Positions 1-5,954 of a DNA stretch of 7,715 nt are shown here, one piece after another. Position 1 is the first letter of the stretch. Each line of letters opens with the position of its first letter. Source of the DNA: Chromatiales bacterium (GTDB lineage: Bacteria > Pseudomonadota > Gammaproteobacteria > Chromatiales > Chromatiaceae). The notes under the pieces are model-generated. The model searched no databases. It was not told the origin of the DNA and saw only the letters and a list, made by a program, of their open reading frames with translations. The translations under genes were made by a program, and so were the position numbers. The stretch lies in contig JANTHH010000132.1 in NCBI GenBank assembly GCA_024762485.1, forward strand, positions 1 through 7,715, written 5' to 3'.

Positions 1-302
1 TCGCGCACCGCCCGGGTCAGCGGCCCATCCGACCAGAAGGTGCCCTGCTCGCCGATCAGGTGGCGCCCGACCAGGTCGGCGGCGGTGAGGTCGTCGTGGC
101 AGGCCACGGTGTAGAGCGGTCGACCCAGGCGCGCGGCCATGTGCTGGACGAAGCGGGTCTTGCCACAACCGGTCGGGCCCTTGATCAGCACCGGCAGCTG
201 GTGGCTCCAGGCACGTTCGAACAGGGCGACCTCGTTGCCCTGCGCGCGATAGAACGGCAGCTCGTCGGCAGGCTCGTTGACAGGCTTGATCTTCATATCC
301 AT
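1..302 (-). CDS. norQ: NorQ, AAA+ ATPase for nitric oxide reductase activation (N-terminal part, cut by window edge)
   Basis: MoxR-type AAA+ ATPase; in this family NorQ works with NorD, a von Willebrand A-domain protein, to activate NorCB, probably by inserting non-heme iron (family knowledge). Only the first 100 codons lie in the window. I translated them from the minus strand. The Walker A motif GPTGCGKT is at residues 42-49, followed by the NorQ-typical stretches VACHDDL (67-72) and GRHLIGEQGTFW (79-90). Walker B and later motifs are beyond base 1. The start at 302 is preferred over an in-frame ATG at 296 because GGGAG (313-317) sits 10 bases upstream, and because its ATG shares one base with the norF stop (TGATG), which implies translational coupling. 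It is the third gene of a norE-norF-norQ run. norD would be expected further left, outside the window. Confidence 0.93.
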   Translation of the reverse strand, partial: MDMKIKPVNEPADELPFYRAQGNEVALFERAWSHQLPVLIKGPTGCGKTRFVQHMAARLGRPLYTVACHDDLTAADLVGRHLIGEQGTFWSDGPLTRAVR

Positions 303-589
303 CAGTTTAGTACTCCCGAGCTGATTACGAAGGCGATACTGACCAGGCTGCCCACCAGCAACAGCCACAGACTCACCACCCAGCGCCAGAAACCGCTCAC
401 CCCGTGCAGGCCCATGAACCAGTCACCGACCAGCTGTCCCTTCAACAGGGCGAAACCCAGCACCAGCAGTGCGACCCACAGCCCCTGCGCACCGCTGACA
501 CCCAGCAGCCAGGTGACGAGCGTCAGGCAGACCATCACCAGCCAGGTCCAGGTGCAGGGCCGCAGCCATGCGCGTGTCTGACTATCCAT
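302..589 (-). CDS. norF: NorF-like small membrane protein (prokaryotic cytochrome c oxidase subunit IV family)
   Basis: A 95-residue, very hydrophobic protein with three predicted membrane helices, roughly residues 13-30, 35-53 and 68-90, and a conserved-looking loop KGQLVGDWFMGL (50-61) between helices 2 and 3. Size, topology and position directly after norE fit NorF, which is thought to support full NO reductase activity or assembly in the inner membrane; its exact role is not settled. The gene starts 9 bases after the norE stop and its TGA overlaps the norQ ATG by one base, so norE, norF and norQ look like one transcript. The ribosome site before the start (GGGTGA) is weak, which fits coupling to norE. 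It could also be annotated only as a COX4-like family protein, because primary sequence conservation in NorF is low. Confidence 0.78.
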   Translation of the reverse strand: MDSQTRAWLRPCTWTWLVMVCLTLVTWLLGVSGAQGLWVALLVLGFALLKGQLVGDWFMGLHGVSGFWRWVVSLWLLLVGSLVSIAFVISSGVLN

Positions 590-598
590 GAGTCACCC

Positions 599-1183
599 CT
601 AGTGCATCACGTAGACGAGAGGGAACAGGATCAGCCACACCAGATCCACCATGTGCCAGTAGCTGGCGCCACTCTCCACATCGGCATGCTCCGCGGCACT
701 GTAACGTCCCTGCCCCACCTTTACCGCCAGTATGACCAATACGATCACCCCGACGATCACGTGCATGAAGTGAAAAAAGGTCAACGACAGGTAGAACATG
801 TAAAAGGTGTTGGTGCTGAGATTGATGCCGTGAGACAGGTGCTCCGCATACTCACCCCCCTTGATGAACAGGAACAGCACGCCCATGCCCACGCCGGCCC
901 ACAGCCAGCGGGCACTGTGACGGCTGTTGCCTTCACGGATGGCCGCCACCGCACGCACCACGAAATAACTGGCGGTGATCAGCGCCAGTGTATTGGCCAC
1001 CGCGGCGGTACGGTCGAGTGTCGCCTGATACTGGTTGAACAGCGCCACATGGCCCATGCGGGTAAATCCGTAGGCAGCGAAGAACAAGGCGAACACCAGC
1101 AGCTCCGCCATGATGAGTATCCACACCGCCAGGTCACCCGGTGGATAGTGGCGGACCTGCGCGGCGACAAGCTTGTCTGACAT
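599..1183 (-). CDS. norE: NorE, cytochrome c oxidase subunit III-like NO reductase accessory protein
   Basis: A 194-residue membrane protein of the heme-copper oxidase subunit III family. Five membrane helices are predicted near residues 18-40, 61-81, 92-108, 124-154 and 176-192. The family signature KGGEYAEHL is at 108-116, and a His-rich helix (FFHFMHVIVG) at 136-145. The short five-helix form located beside nor genes is typical of NorE rather than of an aerobic oxidase subunit. NorE is not catalytic; it is believed to help NorCB stability or activity. I start the gene at 1183 because AGGTGG (1186-1191) lies just upstream and the protein then begins MSDKLVAAQV, shortly before the conserved GDLAVWILIMAE. 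The frame stays open to an ATG at 1261, adding 26 residues that do not look conserved. First gene of norE-norF-norQ, separated from norB by a terminator. Confidence 0.9.
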   Translation of the reverse strand: MSDKLVAAQVRHYPPGDLAVWILIMAELLVFALFFAAYGFTRMGHVALFNQYQATLDRTAAVANTLALITASYFVVRAVAAIREGNSRHSARWLWAGVGMGVLFLFIKGGEYAEHLSHGINLSTNTFYMFYLSLTFFHFMHVIVGVIVLVILAVKVGQGRYSAAEHADVESGASYWHMVDLVWLILFPLVYVMH

Positions 1184-1294
1184 ATCCACCTGACGATTCA
1201 CAAACAACCTTTGTTCAACTGGAGGAATGTATGGGTGAATCCGGGCCGTGCTCGATGGCATCCGTGACGCACCCTGTCTTTCTCATGTTCAGCG

Positions 1295-1327
1295 CCAATA
1301 TCAATGAAGGGCATTCATTGATATTGG
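1295..1327. repeat. Perfect inverted repeat, 14-bp arms with 5-bp loop, between norB and norE
   Basis: The arms CCAATATCAATGAA (1295-1308) and TTCATTGATATTGG (1314-1327) are exact reverse complements around the loop GGGCA. It lies downstream of the norB terminator and 112 bases before the norE start. On neither strand is it followed by a T-run, so it is not a standard intrinsic terminator. The half-sites ATCAA and TTGAT are present but turned outward, so it is not a normal FNR/Dnr box. It may be an operator or an RNA hairpin in the norEFQ leader; the function is unknown. Confidence 0.8.
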
Positions 1328-1337
1328 TGGCTTCCTG

Positions 1338-1366
1338 AAAAATACTGCCCGGCACCTGCCGGGCAG
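1338..1366 (-). terminator. Rho-independent terminator after norB
   Basis: Read on the minus strand, a 9-bp GC-rich stem (CTGCCCGGC / GCCGGGCAG, arms at 1358-1366 and 1345-1353) with a 4-base loop is followed directly by TATTTTT (1344-1338). The stem begins 21 bases after the norB stop. This is the classic intrinsic terminator shape and should end the norCB transcript, fully or partly, before norE. On the plus strand no T-run follows the stem, so it acts in one direction only. Confidence 0.9.
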
Positions 1367-1387
1367 CATCCATTTGCCACCGGGCCC

Positions 1388-2785
1388 TCAGGCGTCGGTC
1401 TGTTCCAGCACCACTTCCGGCTCCTTCGTCCCGACGAAGAAACTGGCGATATAGACCAGCAACCCGATGAGGAACACCACCCCGGCCACCTCACGCATCC
1501 AGTAGAAGAGTTCGATCTTCTCCTGCACCACCATGAAAGGCAGAGGCGTATCGCTGTAGCGCTGCAGATAGGTCTGCAGGATACCCGCGCCGGTCAGGAA
1601 CAGGGTGATGAACACCATGGACACGGTCATCAGCCAGAATGACCACATCTCCAGCACCTGCGACCGGTTGCTGCTGGCCGCCTTGCGCCCCCGCAGCATC
1701 GGCATGGCGTAGGAGATCATGGTCAGCACGATCATCACATAGGCGCCGTAGAAGGCCATGTGGCCGTGTGCCGCGGTGATCTGGGTGCCATGGGTGTAGT
1801 AGTTCACCGGTGCCAGGGTATGCAGGAAGCCCCACACACCGGCCCCGAGGAAGGCCATCACCGCAGTGCCCAGGGCCCACAGTACCGCCGCCTTGTTGGG
1901 ATGGTTGCGGCGGCGCCGATTCACCATGTTGAAGGCGAATACCGTCATCATGAAGAACGGGATGGGCTCCATGGCGGAGAACACCGAACCCCACCACTGC
2001 CAATAGTCCGGCGTGCCGATCCAGTAATAGTGGTGACCGGTACCGATGATGCCGGTGATCAGGGTCATGGCGATGATCACGTACAGCCACTTCTCGATCA
2101 CCTCGCGGTCGACACCCGTGGTCTTGATCAGCACGAAGGCCAGGATCGAACCGAGGATCAATTCCCACACACCTTCCACCCAGAGATGGACGACCCACCA
2201 CCAGTAGTACTTGTCCTTCACCAGGTTGTCCGGGTTGTAGAAGGAGAACAGGAAGAACACCGCGAGGCCTACCAGACCGATCAGCAACACCAGGTTGACC
2301 ACGGTCTTGCGGCCGGAAAGGATGGTCATGCCGATGTTATAGAGGAAGGCCAATGCCACCACGACGATACCGATCTTGGTGATGGTCGGCTGCTCAAGGA
2401 ACTCCCGGCCCATGGTTGGCAGCAGGTCATTCCCGGTCATCTGCGCCAGGCCCGAATAGGGCACCAGCAGATAGCCGAGGATGGTCAGGGCGCCTGCAAT
2501 CAGGAACACCCAGAACATCAGCACCGCCAGCCCGGGACTGACCAGTTCCCGCTCCGCCTCTTCGGGCACCAGATAGTAGGCCGCGCCCATGAAGCCGAAC
2601 AACAGCCACACGATCAGCAGGTTGGTGTGGACCATGCGGGCCACGTTGAAGGGAATCTCGGGAAACAGAAAGTCCCCGATCACGTATTGCAACCCGAGGA
2701 TTACGCCGAACAGGATCTGCCCGACGAACAATCCGATGGCCGCGATAAAGTAGAGCTTGGCTACCGCTTGTGATTTGTATTGCAT
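1388..2785 (-). CDS. norB: NorB, catalytic subunit of cytochrome c-dependent nitric oxide reductase (cNOR)
   Basis: Inner-membrane heme-copper oxidase superfamily enzyme that reduces 2 NO to N2O and water, taking electrons from NorC. At 465 residues it is the short cNOR form, without the N-terminal extension of quinol-dependent qNOR. All expected metal ligands are visible and sit at a constant offset of -7 from the Pseudomonas aeruginosa numbering I recall: His53 and His342 for heme b; His340 for heme b3; His200, His251, His252 and Glu204 for the non-heme iron (VVHLWVEGVWE and GTGHHYYW motifs). The conserved Glu208 and Glu273 near the active site are also kept. About twelve membrane helices are expected. 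The gene begins 20 bases after norC with a strong ribosome site (TAGGAGGG), so norC and norB form one operon, closed by the terminator at 1338-1366. It looks intact and functional. Confidence 0.98.
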   Translation of the reverse strand: MQYKSQAVAKLYFIAAIGLFVGQILFGVILGLQYVIGDFLFPEIPFNVARMVHTNLLIVWLLFGFMGAAYYLVPEEAERELVSPGLAVLMFWVFLIAGALTILGYLLVPYSGLAQMTGNDLLPTMGREFLEQPTITKIGIVVVALAFLYNIGMTILSGRKTVVNLVLLIGLVGLAVFFLFSFYNPDNLVKDKYYWWWVVHLWVEGVWELILGSILAFVLIKTTGVDREVIEKWLYVIIAMTLITGIIGTGHHYYWIGTPDYWQWWGSVFSAMEPIPFFMMTVFAFNMVNRRRRNHPNKAAVLWALGTAVMAFLGAGVWGFLHTLAPVNYYTHGTQITAAHGHMAFYGAYVMIVLTMISYAMPMLRGRKAASSNRSQVLEMWSFWLMTVSMVFITLFLTGAGILQTYLQRYSDTPLPFMVVQEKIELFYWMREVAGVVFLIGLLVYIASFFVGTKEPEVVLEQTDA

Positions 2786-2805
2786 GTCTTAGCCCTCCTA
2801 CCGGC

Positions 2806-3237
2806 TCAGCCCTGGATATTCGGCGGCCAATCAGCCGTGTTGATCTCGGAGACGTACTTCAGGAAGTCGGCCAGTGCCTCGAGCTCCTCCTGGGTGAAGT
2901 TGAACTGCGGCATGCTGCGGCGACCGGGTACGCCGTCCTTGGGACGGCTCATGATGAAGGCCATGATGCCCTCTCTGCCACCGAGGCGCTTGTAGGCGTT
3001 GCCAAGTTCGGGGGCGAAGTAGGCGCCCTCTCCCAGCAGGGTGTGGCAACCGATGCAGTTGTTCTCTTCCCACAGCCGCTTTCCCATCGCTACGGACTCG
3101 GTGATGTTCTGCCTGTTGTCCCGCTCCGGAAAGGTCGCCTCGCTATCGAAGGTCAGGGCCAGGAACAACAGAAAAAAGAACACACTTCCGCCATAGAAGA
3201 TGTTGCGTGCCATGGCTTTGGTGAAAGCCTGTGACAT
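2806..3237 (-). CDS. norC: NorC, membrane-anchored cytochrome c subunit of nitric oxide reductase
   Basis: A 143-residue monoheme cytochrome c that passes electrons from periplasmic donors to NorB. One N-terminal membrane anchor (about residues 13-30) has no obvious signal-peptidase site, so the protein should stay tethered with its heme domain in the periplasm. The heme c site is CIGCH (61-65), followed by the family's TLLGEGAYFAPELGNAY (66-82), and the likely axial Met109 lies in RRSMPQFNF (106-114). The length is normal for NorC. The start at 3237 has a good ribosome site GGAGGG 7-8 bases upstream. It is the first gene of norCB and is divergent from dnr, with the Dnr/FNR box 63 bases upstream of its start codon. 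Confidence 0.97.
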   Translation of the reverse strand: MSQAFTKAMARNIFYGGSVFFFLLFLALTFDSEATFPERDNRQNITESVAMGKRLWEENNCIGCHTLLGEGAYFAPELGNAYKRLGGREGIMAFIMSRPKDGVPGRRSMPQFNFTQEELEALADFLKYVSEINTADWPPNIQG

Positions 3238-3257
3238 GGTCGAACCCTCCGTTCGCT

Positions 3258-3276
3258 GATTATGGTGACCACAATC
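3258..3276. promoter_or_regulatory. Imperfect palindrome in the norC leader/promoter (possible second operator)
   Basis: GATTATGGTGACCACAATC is a 19-base imperfect palindrome centred on 3267, with 8 of 9 symmetric positions matching. It lies between the norC ribosome site and the Dnr box. If NorC transcription starts about 41.5 bases from the centre of the Dnr box, as at class II CRP/FNR promoters, the start would fall near 3266, inside this element. It does not fit the NorR GT-N7-AC pattern. Assignment as an operator is inference only. Confidence 0.35.
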
Positions 3277-3300
3277 TGTGCTCAGCGGGCTGAATGCACC

Positions 3301-3314
3301 TTGATATTAGTCAA
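3301..3314. promoter_or_regulatory. Dnr/FNR-type binding site shared by divergent norC and dnr
   Basis: TTGATATTAGTCAA matches the FNR/Dnr consensus TTGAT-N4-ATCAA at 9 of 10 defined bases; the GTCAA variant is common at Dnr/NNR-controlled denitrification promoters. The centre is 70 bases from the norC start codon and about 98 from the dnr start codon. It could therefore activate norCB and also act on dnr itself. The regulator encoded next to it carries the E-x-x-S-R recognition-helix residues that read TTGAT half-sites. Promoter -10 elements are not clear; CATAAT on the minus strand (3264-3259) is a weak candidate for norC. Confidence 0.85.
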
Positions 3315-3404
3315 GCTGGACACGACTAGTTGCTGCAGATCAATAAAGCGGTTTTGTTTAGAATGCCCCGCAGACCAGACTCAACGGCAGGAATTACAAC
3401 AACA

Positions 3405-4136
3405 ATGAAAACAGCGCTAAAGCATGGACACTTGTTCAGCAGACTGGCTGAAGACCAGCTTGACCGTGTGGCCCGGCACGCGGTGGTCATCAACCTCAAG
3501 GAGGGCGAGACCCTTTTCGAACAGGGCGACAGCGCTGACCGCTTCTACATGGTGGTCAGCGGCCAGATCAAGCTGTTCAGGCTCTCACCCGCCGGCAATG
3601 AAAAGATCATCGAGATCATCACCCCTGGCAGCACCTTTGCCGAGGCATTGATGTTCCTGGAGCGACCGCACTATCCCGTCGGCGCCCAGGCACTGACTGC
3701 GGCAGAGGTGATCAGCGTCGATGCAAGAGATTTCACCGACATGCTCCGGGGCTCGGTCGACACCTGCTTCCTGCTGCTCGGTGACATGAGCCAGCGGATG
3801 CGCGGCCTGCTGCGTGAAATCGATGAACTGAGCCTGCACAGCGCCACCTGCCGTGTCGCCGCCTACCTGGTGCAGCAAGCACAGGAGCGGGGCGAACAGT
3901 TCGACCTGCCGGTGGCCAAGCAGGTGCTGGCCGCGCGGCTCTCGGTCAAGCCCGAGACCCTGTCGCGCATCATCAAGAACCTGACGGAACGCGGCATCAT
4001 CAGTATCCGCAACAGCCGGGTATCCATCCTCGACCCCCGGTCACTGGAGGAGACGGCCGACGTCTGCGCCCTGCCACAGGACTCGCTGCAGTCCACCTTC
4101 CTCTATCCCTGCCCACCCGCCAAGCAAAAAGAATAG
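3405..4136 (+). CDS. dnr: Dnr-type CRP/FNR family transcriptional regulator of denitrification
   Basis: A 243-residue CRP/FNR regulator. An N-terminal cyclic-nucleotide-like sensor domain (about 1-115, with KEGETLFEQGD at 32-42 and the FYMVVSGQIKLFRL strand pair) is joined by a long dimer helix (about 118-140) to a winged-helix DNA-binding domain (about 145-212). The recognition helix KPETLSRIIKNL (182-193) has Glu184, Ser187 and Arg188, the E-x-x-S-R set that reads TTGAT. There is no FNR/Anr-type N-terminal cysteine cluster, so an oxygen-sensing iron-sulfur form is unlikely. Dnr proteins sense NO through heme (family knowledge). I chose ATG 3405, with AGGA 12 bases upstream; the frame is open upstream to TTG 3330 and ATG 3363, but these lack ribosome sites and would add residues unlike the family. 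The C-terminal tail (from about 213, with Cys221 and Cys236) is longer than in P. aeruginosa Dnr. It is divergent from norCB. Confidence 0.9.
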   Translation: MKTALKHGHLFSRLAEDQLDRVARHAVVINLKEGETLFEQGDSADRFYMVVSGQIKLFRLSPAGNEKIIEIITPGSTFAEALMFLERPHYPVGAQALTAAEVISVDARDFTDMLRGSVDTCFLLLGDMSQRMRGLLREIDELSLHSATCRVAAYLVQQAQERGEQFDLPVAKQVLAARLSVKPETLSRIIKNLTERGIISIRNSRVSILDPRSLEETADVCALPQDSLQSTFLYPCPPAKQKE

Positions 4137-4205
4137 GCCGCATACGTAACCTGCAAGGGCGCACTGAAAGACCGATGGCCCATGTCTCTGTCATGGACTG
4201 GGGAT

Positions 4206-4242
4206 CAGGATTTCTCCTCGCGCTGCCCGTCGAAATGACAAG
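4206..4242 (-). repeat. Dispersed-type intergenic repeat, copy A (inverted relative to B and C)
   Basis: Read on the minus strand this starts CTTGTCATTTCGACGGGCAG and continues with a purine-rich GCGAGGAGAAATC segment. It shares the head CTTGTCAT(T/C)TCG with copies B and C but points away from them. It resembles the GTCATTxCGA-type extragenic repeats that I recall as scattered through many proteobacterial genomes. Family membership is from memory and unchecked. Confidence 0.6.
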
Positions 4243-4302
4243 ATAATGAAGGACACCAGCCAGGTCCGTCACGCCACCGGCGTCCTGGTCGGACCCACAC
4301 AC

Positions 4303-4320
4303 CTTGTCATCTCGCAGTCC
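4303..4320 (+). repeat. Dispersed-type intergenic repeat, copy B (short, truncated)
   Basis: CTTGTCATCTCG (4303-4314) is identical to the head of copy C, 34 bases downstream, but the rest of the unit is missing or diverged. Together with A and C it suggests repeated insertion or decay of the same element in this spacer. Confidence 0.55.
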
Positions 4321-4336
4321 CCTCACACCCACCCAT

Positions 4337-4369
4337 CTTGTCATCTCGAACGCAGTAAAAGATCTTTTC
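4337..4369 (+). repeat. Dispersed-type intergenic repeat, copy C
   Basis: Begins CTTGTCATCTCGAACGCAGT and runs into the palindrome AAAAGATCTTTT (4357-4368). The head is the same 12 bases as copy B and matches copy A at 11 of 12. It ends about 22 bases before the nirN stop, so it lies in the 3' untranslated end of the heme d1 operon. Confidence 0.6.
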
Positions 4370-4391
4370 GGCTCACCCCGTCAACGACCAA

Positions 4392-5954
4392 CTAGTGACT
4401 GGTGCCCGCGGAACGGGTGATCTTGTTGTGCACGTTGTACTTGCCAGAGGGTTTGACCATCGGCAGGCGTTTGACCTCTTCCAGTGTGGCCGCATCGTAG
4501 ACCACCACCGCGCCATCCATGTCCCAGATACTGAGCAGTGCATGGCGGCCATCCTTGTCGAACTCCACATGTGCGGCGGTCTTGCCGGGTGCCGGTTGCA
4601 GGGTCTTGACGATCTCCAGGGTGCGCTTGTCGATGATGTGCACCTTGTCGCGGTTGGGGCCGAAGAACACGTCCACCCAGGCATAGGGCGTGTTCTCGTG
4701 GCTGCGCATGAAAAAGCCCGGCCCCTCGGTTTTGATGCGTTTGATGGTCTTCCAGGTGGTCATGTCAATGACACTCACCTCACCCTTGCGCAGGTTTGGC
4801 GTCGCCAGCACCGGGCGTCCCTGATACTGCCAGGTGATGCCCGATCCGAGGTGCGGCATGCCATCGAGATCGACCTCGGCGATCTTGCGCCCGGCGTCCA
4901 GGTTGACCACCTGGCCGTTCCTGCCGTTGCGCGCGGCACCGATGAGCAGGCGGTAGGACTGGTCAAAGAAGAAATCGTCGAGATAATCGTCCAGCCTGAT
5001 ACGCCGCACCGGGAATCGGCCTGTCTGGCGGGCGATGCCCTCGCCCATGCGGTAATCGTGCATCGGGCCGTTGTACACCGGCAGCGGGTTGTCGCTGTAG
5101 TCGATCTCCCAGACCTCAGGCAGATCCTTCAGCGCGGCAACGAAACTGTGACGCGGCGCGGCGGTGTAGACCGCGCTGACGCGGGAACTCCTGCCGCCGT
5201 CGCCTTTCACCGGGATGATCTTGATCGGCGACAGATCCCGCGCATCCAGCAGCACCAGACTGTGGGGCAGATAGTTGCCCACCATCACATAGCGGCCGTC
5301 TCCGGACACAGCCGCATTGCGGGTGTTGATGCCGGCACGCACCTCCGCCACCGTCTGCAGGCTCCACATGTCGAACTTGCTGATCCAGCCATCGCGCGAG
5401 GCGAAGTAGACGAAGCGCCCGTCGGGTGAATACTTGGGACCGCCGTGCAGTGCGAAATGGGTATTGAAGCGGAAGATGGGCTCCAGCTTGTCGCCATCGA
5501 GTATGGTGGCGTGATGATCACCCAGTTCGACCACCACGAACATGTTCATCGGGTCGGCATCGTGCACCGGCCTGGCCGGCAGTTTGTCCGCCGGCACCAG
5601 TACCTTGTGGCTGGCGCGGATCTCGGCCATGTCCCACGTCGGCGTCACCGCCAGCGGTGTATAAATAAAGTCCACCAGCGACTGGATCTGCTGTGCCGAC
5701 AGGCGCTCGCCGAATCCCGGCATCTGGGTCGCGGCGCGACCCTCGGCGATCACCTCGGCGGCCTGACCGGGCTTGAGCCGCCCCAGGTTCTCAGGCAGCA
5801 GCGCCGGCCCCATGGCACCGAGGCGGGTTGGCGCATGACACGCAGCACAATGCTGTTGGTACAGGCTGGCGGCAGCTGTCGATGGTTCCGCCTGCACGGC
5901 AGCCATGCCCAGCAGTAGGGGAAGCATGGTGATGACGGTAAGCAGTCTGCTCAT
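4392..5954 (-). CDS. nirN: NirN, dihydro-heme d1 dehydrogenase (cytochrome c plus d1-type beta-propeller)
   Basis: A periplasmic c/d1-type cytochrome of 520 residues. NirN carries out the last step of heme d1 synthesis, oxidising dihydro-heme d1 to heme d1 before transfer to NirS (family knowledge). A signal peptide spans residues 1-22 (cleavage near AVQA). A class I cytochrome c domain follows, with CAACH at 36-40 and likely axial Met78 (ATQMPGF). From about 105 to the end is the eight-bladed d1-type propeller. His368 (GMPHLGSG) and His462 (AAHVEF) are 94 residues apart, the same spacing as the catalytic His323 and ligand His417 I recall for P. aeruginosa NirN. The C-terminus KPSGKYNVHNKITRSAGTSH is NirN-like and argues against NirS; NirF normally lacks the cytochrome c domain. 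Its start overlaps the upstream cytochrome stop by four bases (ATGA), with AGAGG as ribosome site. Last gene of the visible operon. Confidence 0.88.
   Translation of the reverse strand: MSRLLTVITMLPLLLGMAAVQAEPSTAAASLYQQHCAACHAPTRLGAMGPALLPENLGRLKPGQAAEVIAEGRAATQMPGFGERLSAQQIQSLVDFIYTPLAVTPTWDMAEIRASHKVLVPADKLPARPVHDADPMNMFVVVELGDHHATILDGDKLEPIFRFNTHFALHGGPKYSPDGRFVYFASRDGWISKFDMWSLQTVAEVRAGINTRNAAVSGDGRYVMVGNYLPHSLVLLDARDLSPIKIIPVKGDGGRSSRVSAVYTAAPRHSFVAALKDLPEVWEIDYSDNPLPVYNGPMHDYRMGEGIARQTGRFPVRRIRLDDYLDDFFFDQSYRLLIGAARNGRNGQVVNLDAGRKIAEVDLDGMPHLGSGITWQYQGRPVLATPNLRKGEVSVIDMTTWKTIKRIKTEGPGFFMRSHENTPYAWVDVFFGPNRDKVHIIDKRTLEIVKTLQPAPGKTAAHVEFDKDGRHALLSIWDMDGAVVVYDAATLEEVKRLPMVKPSGKYNVHNKITRSAGTSH

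Larger units (their letters stand above)
4137..4391. other. Convergent intergenic spacer between dnr and nirN, repeat-bearing, no gene
   Basis: A 255-base non-coding spacer where dnr (plus) and nirN (minus) end facing each other. No convincing intrinsic terminator for either gene was found. It holds the three short repeat copies listed separately and a 12-base palindrome AAAAGATCTTTT (4357-4368). No small ORF with a plausible ribosome site was seen. Confidence 0.75.

Noticed and set aside
404..1180. Long plus-strand open frame opposite norF/norE
   Set aside because: Antisense shadow of GC-rich coding DNA; composition is rich in His, Gln and Arg with no domain, while the minus strand encodes clear NorE and NorF.
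1184..1261. Longer NorE start at ATG 1261
   Set aside because: It has no good ribosome site, and the added 26 residues do not resemble the family N-terminus. ATG 1183 has AGGTGG just upstream.
1295..1327. Palindrome read as an FNR/Dnr box for norE
   Set aside because: The half-sites are in the order ATCAA...TTGAT with 13 bases between them, the opposite of TTGAT-N4-ATCAA.
1231..1338. Plus-strand 35-codon ORF with a good ribosome site (GGAGG at 1221-1225) in the norB-norE spacer
   Set aside because: The peptide has no recognisable domain, and its 3' half is formed by the palindrome and spacer. There is no visible promoter, and it runs against all neighbours. Most likely chance, but ribosome profiling or conservation would settle it.
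1760..2773. Plus-strand 337-codon open frame opposite norB
   Set aside because: Shadow of norB, whose metal ligands are all in place on the minus strand.
3330..3404. Longer Dnr starts at TTG 3330 or ATG 3363
   Set aside because: These lack ribosome sites and add residues not expected in the family. 3330 would also leave almost no leader after the Dnr box promoter.
4395..5429. Plus-strand 344-codon open frame opposite nirN
   Set aside because: Shadow frame with low-complexity His/Arg-rich translation and no recognisable motif; NirN on the other strand is well supported.
4392..5954. Reading the cytochrome cd1-like gene as NirS (nitrite reductase) or NirF
   Set aside because: The C-terminal GTSH ending, the His368/His462 spacing and the position after nirJ fit NirN. 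NirF usually lacks the CxxCH domain. A phylogeny of NirS, NirN and NirF sequences would be decisive.
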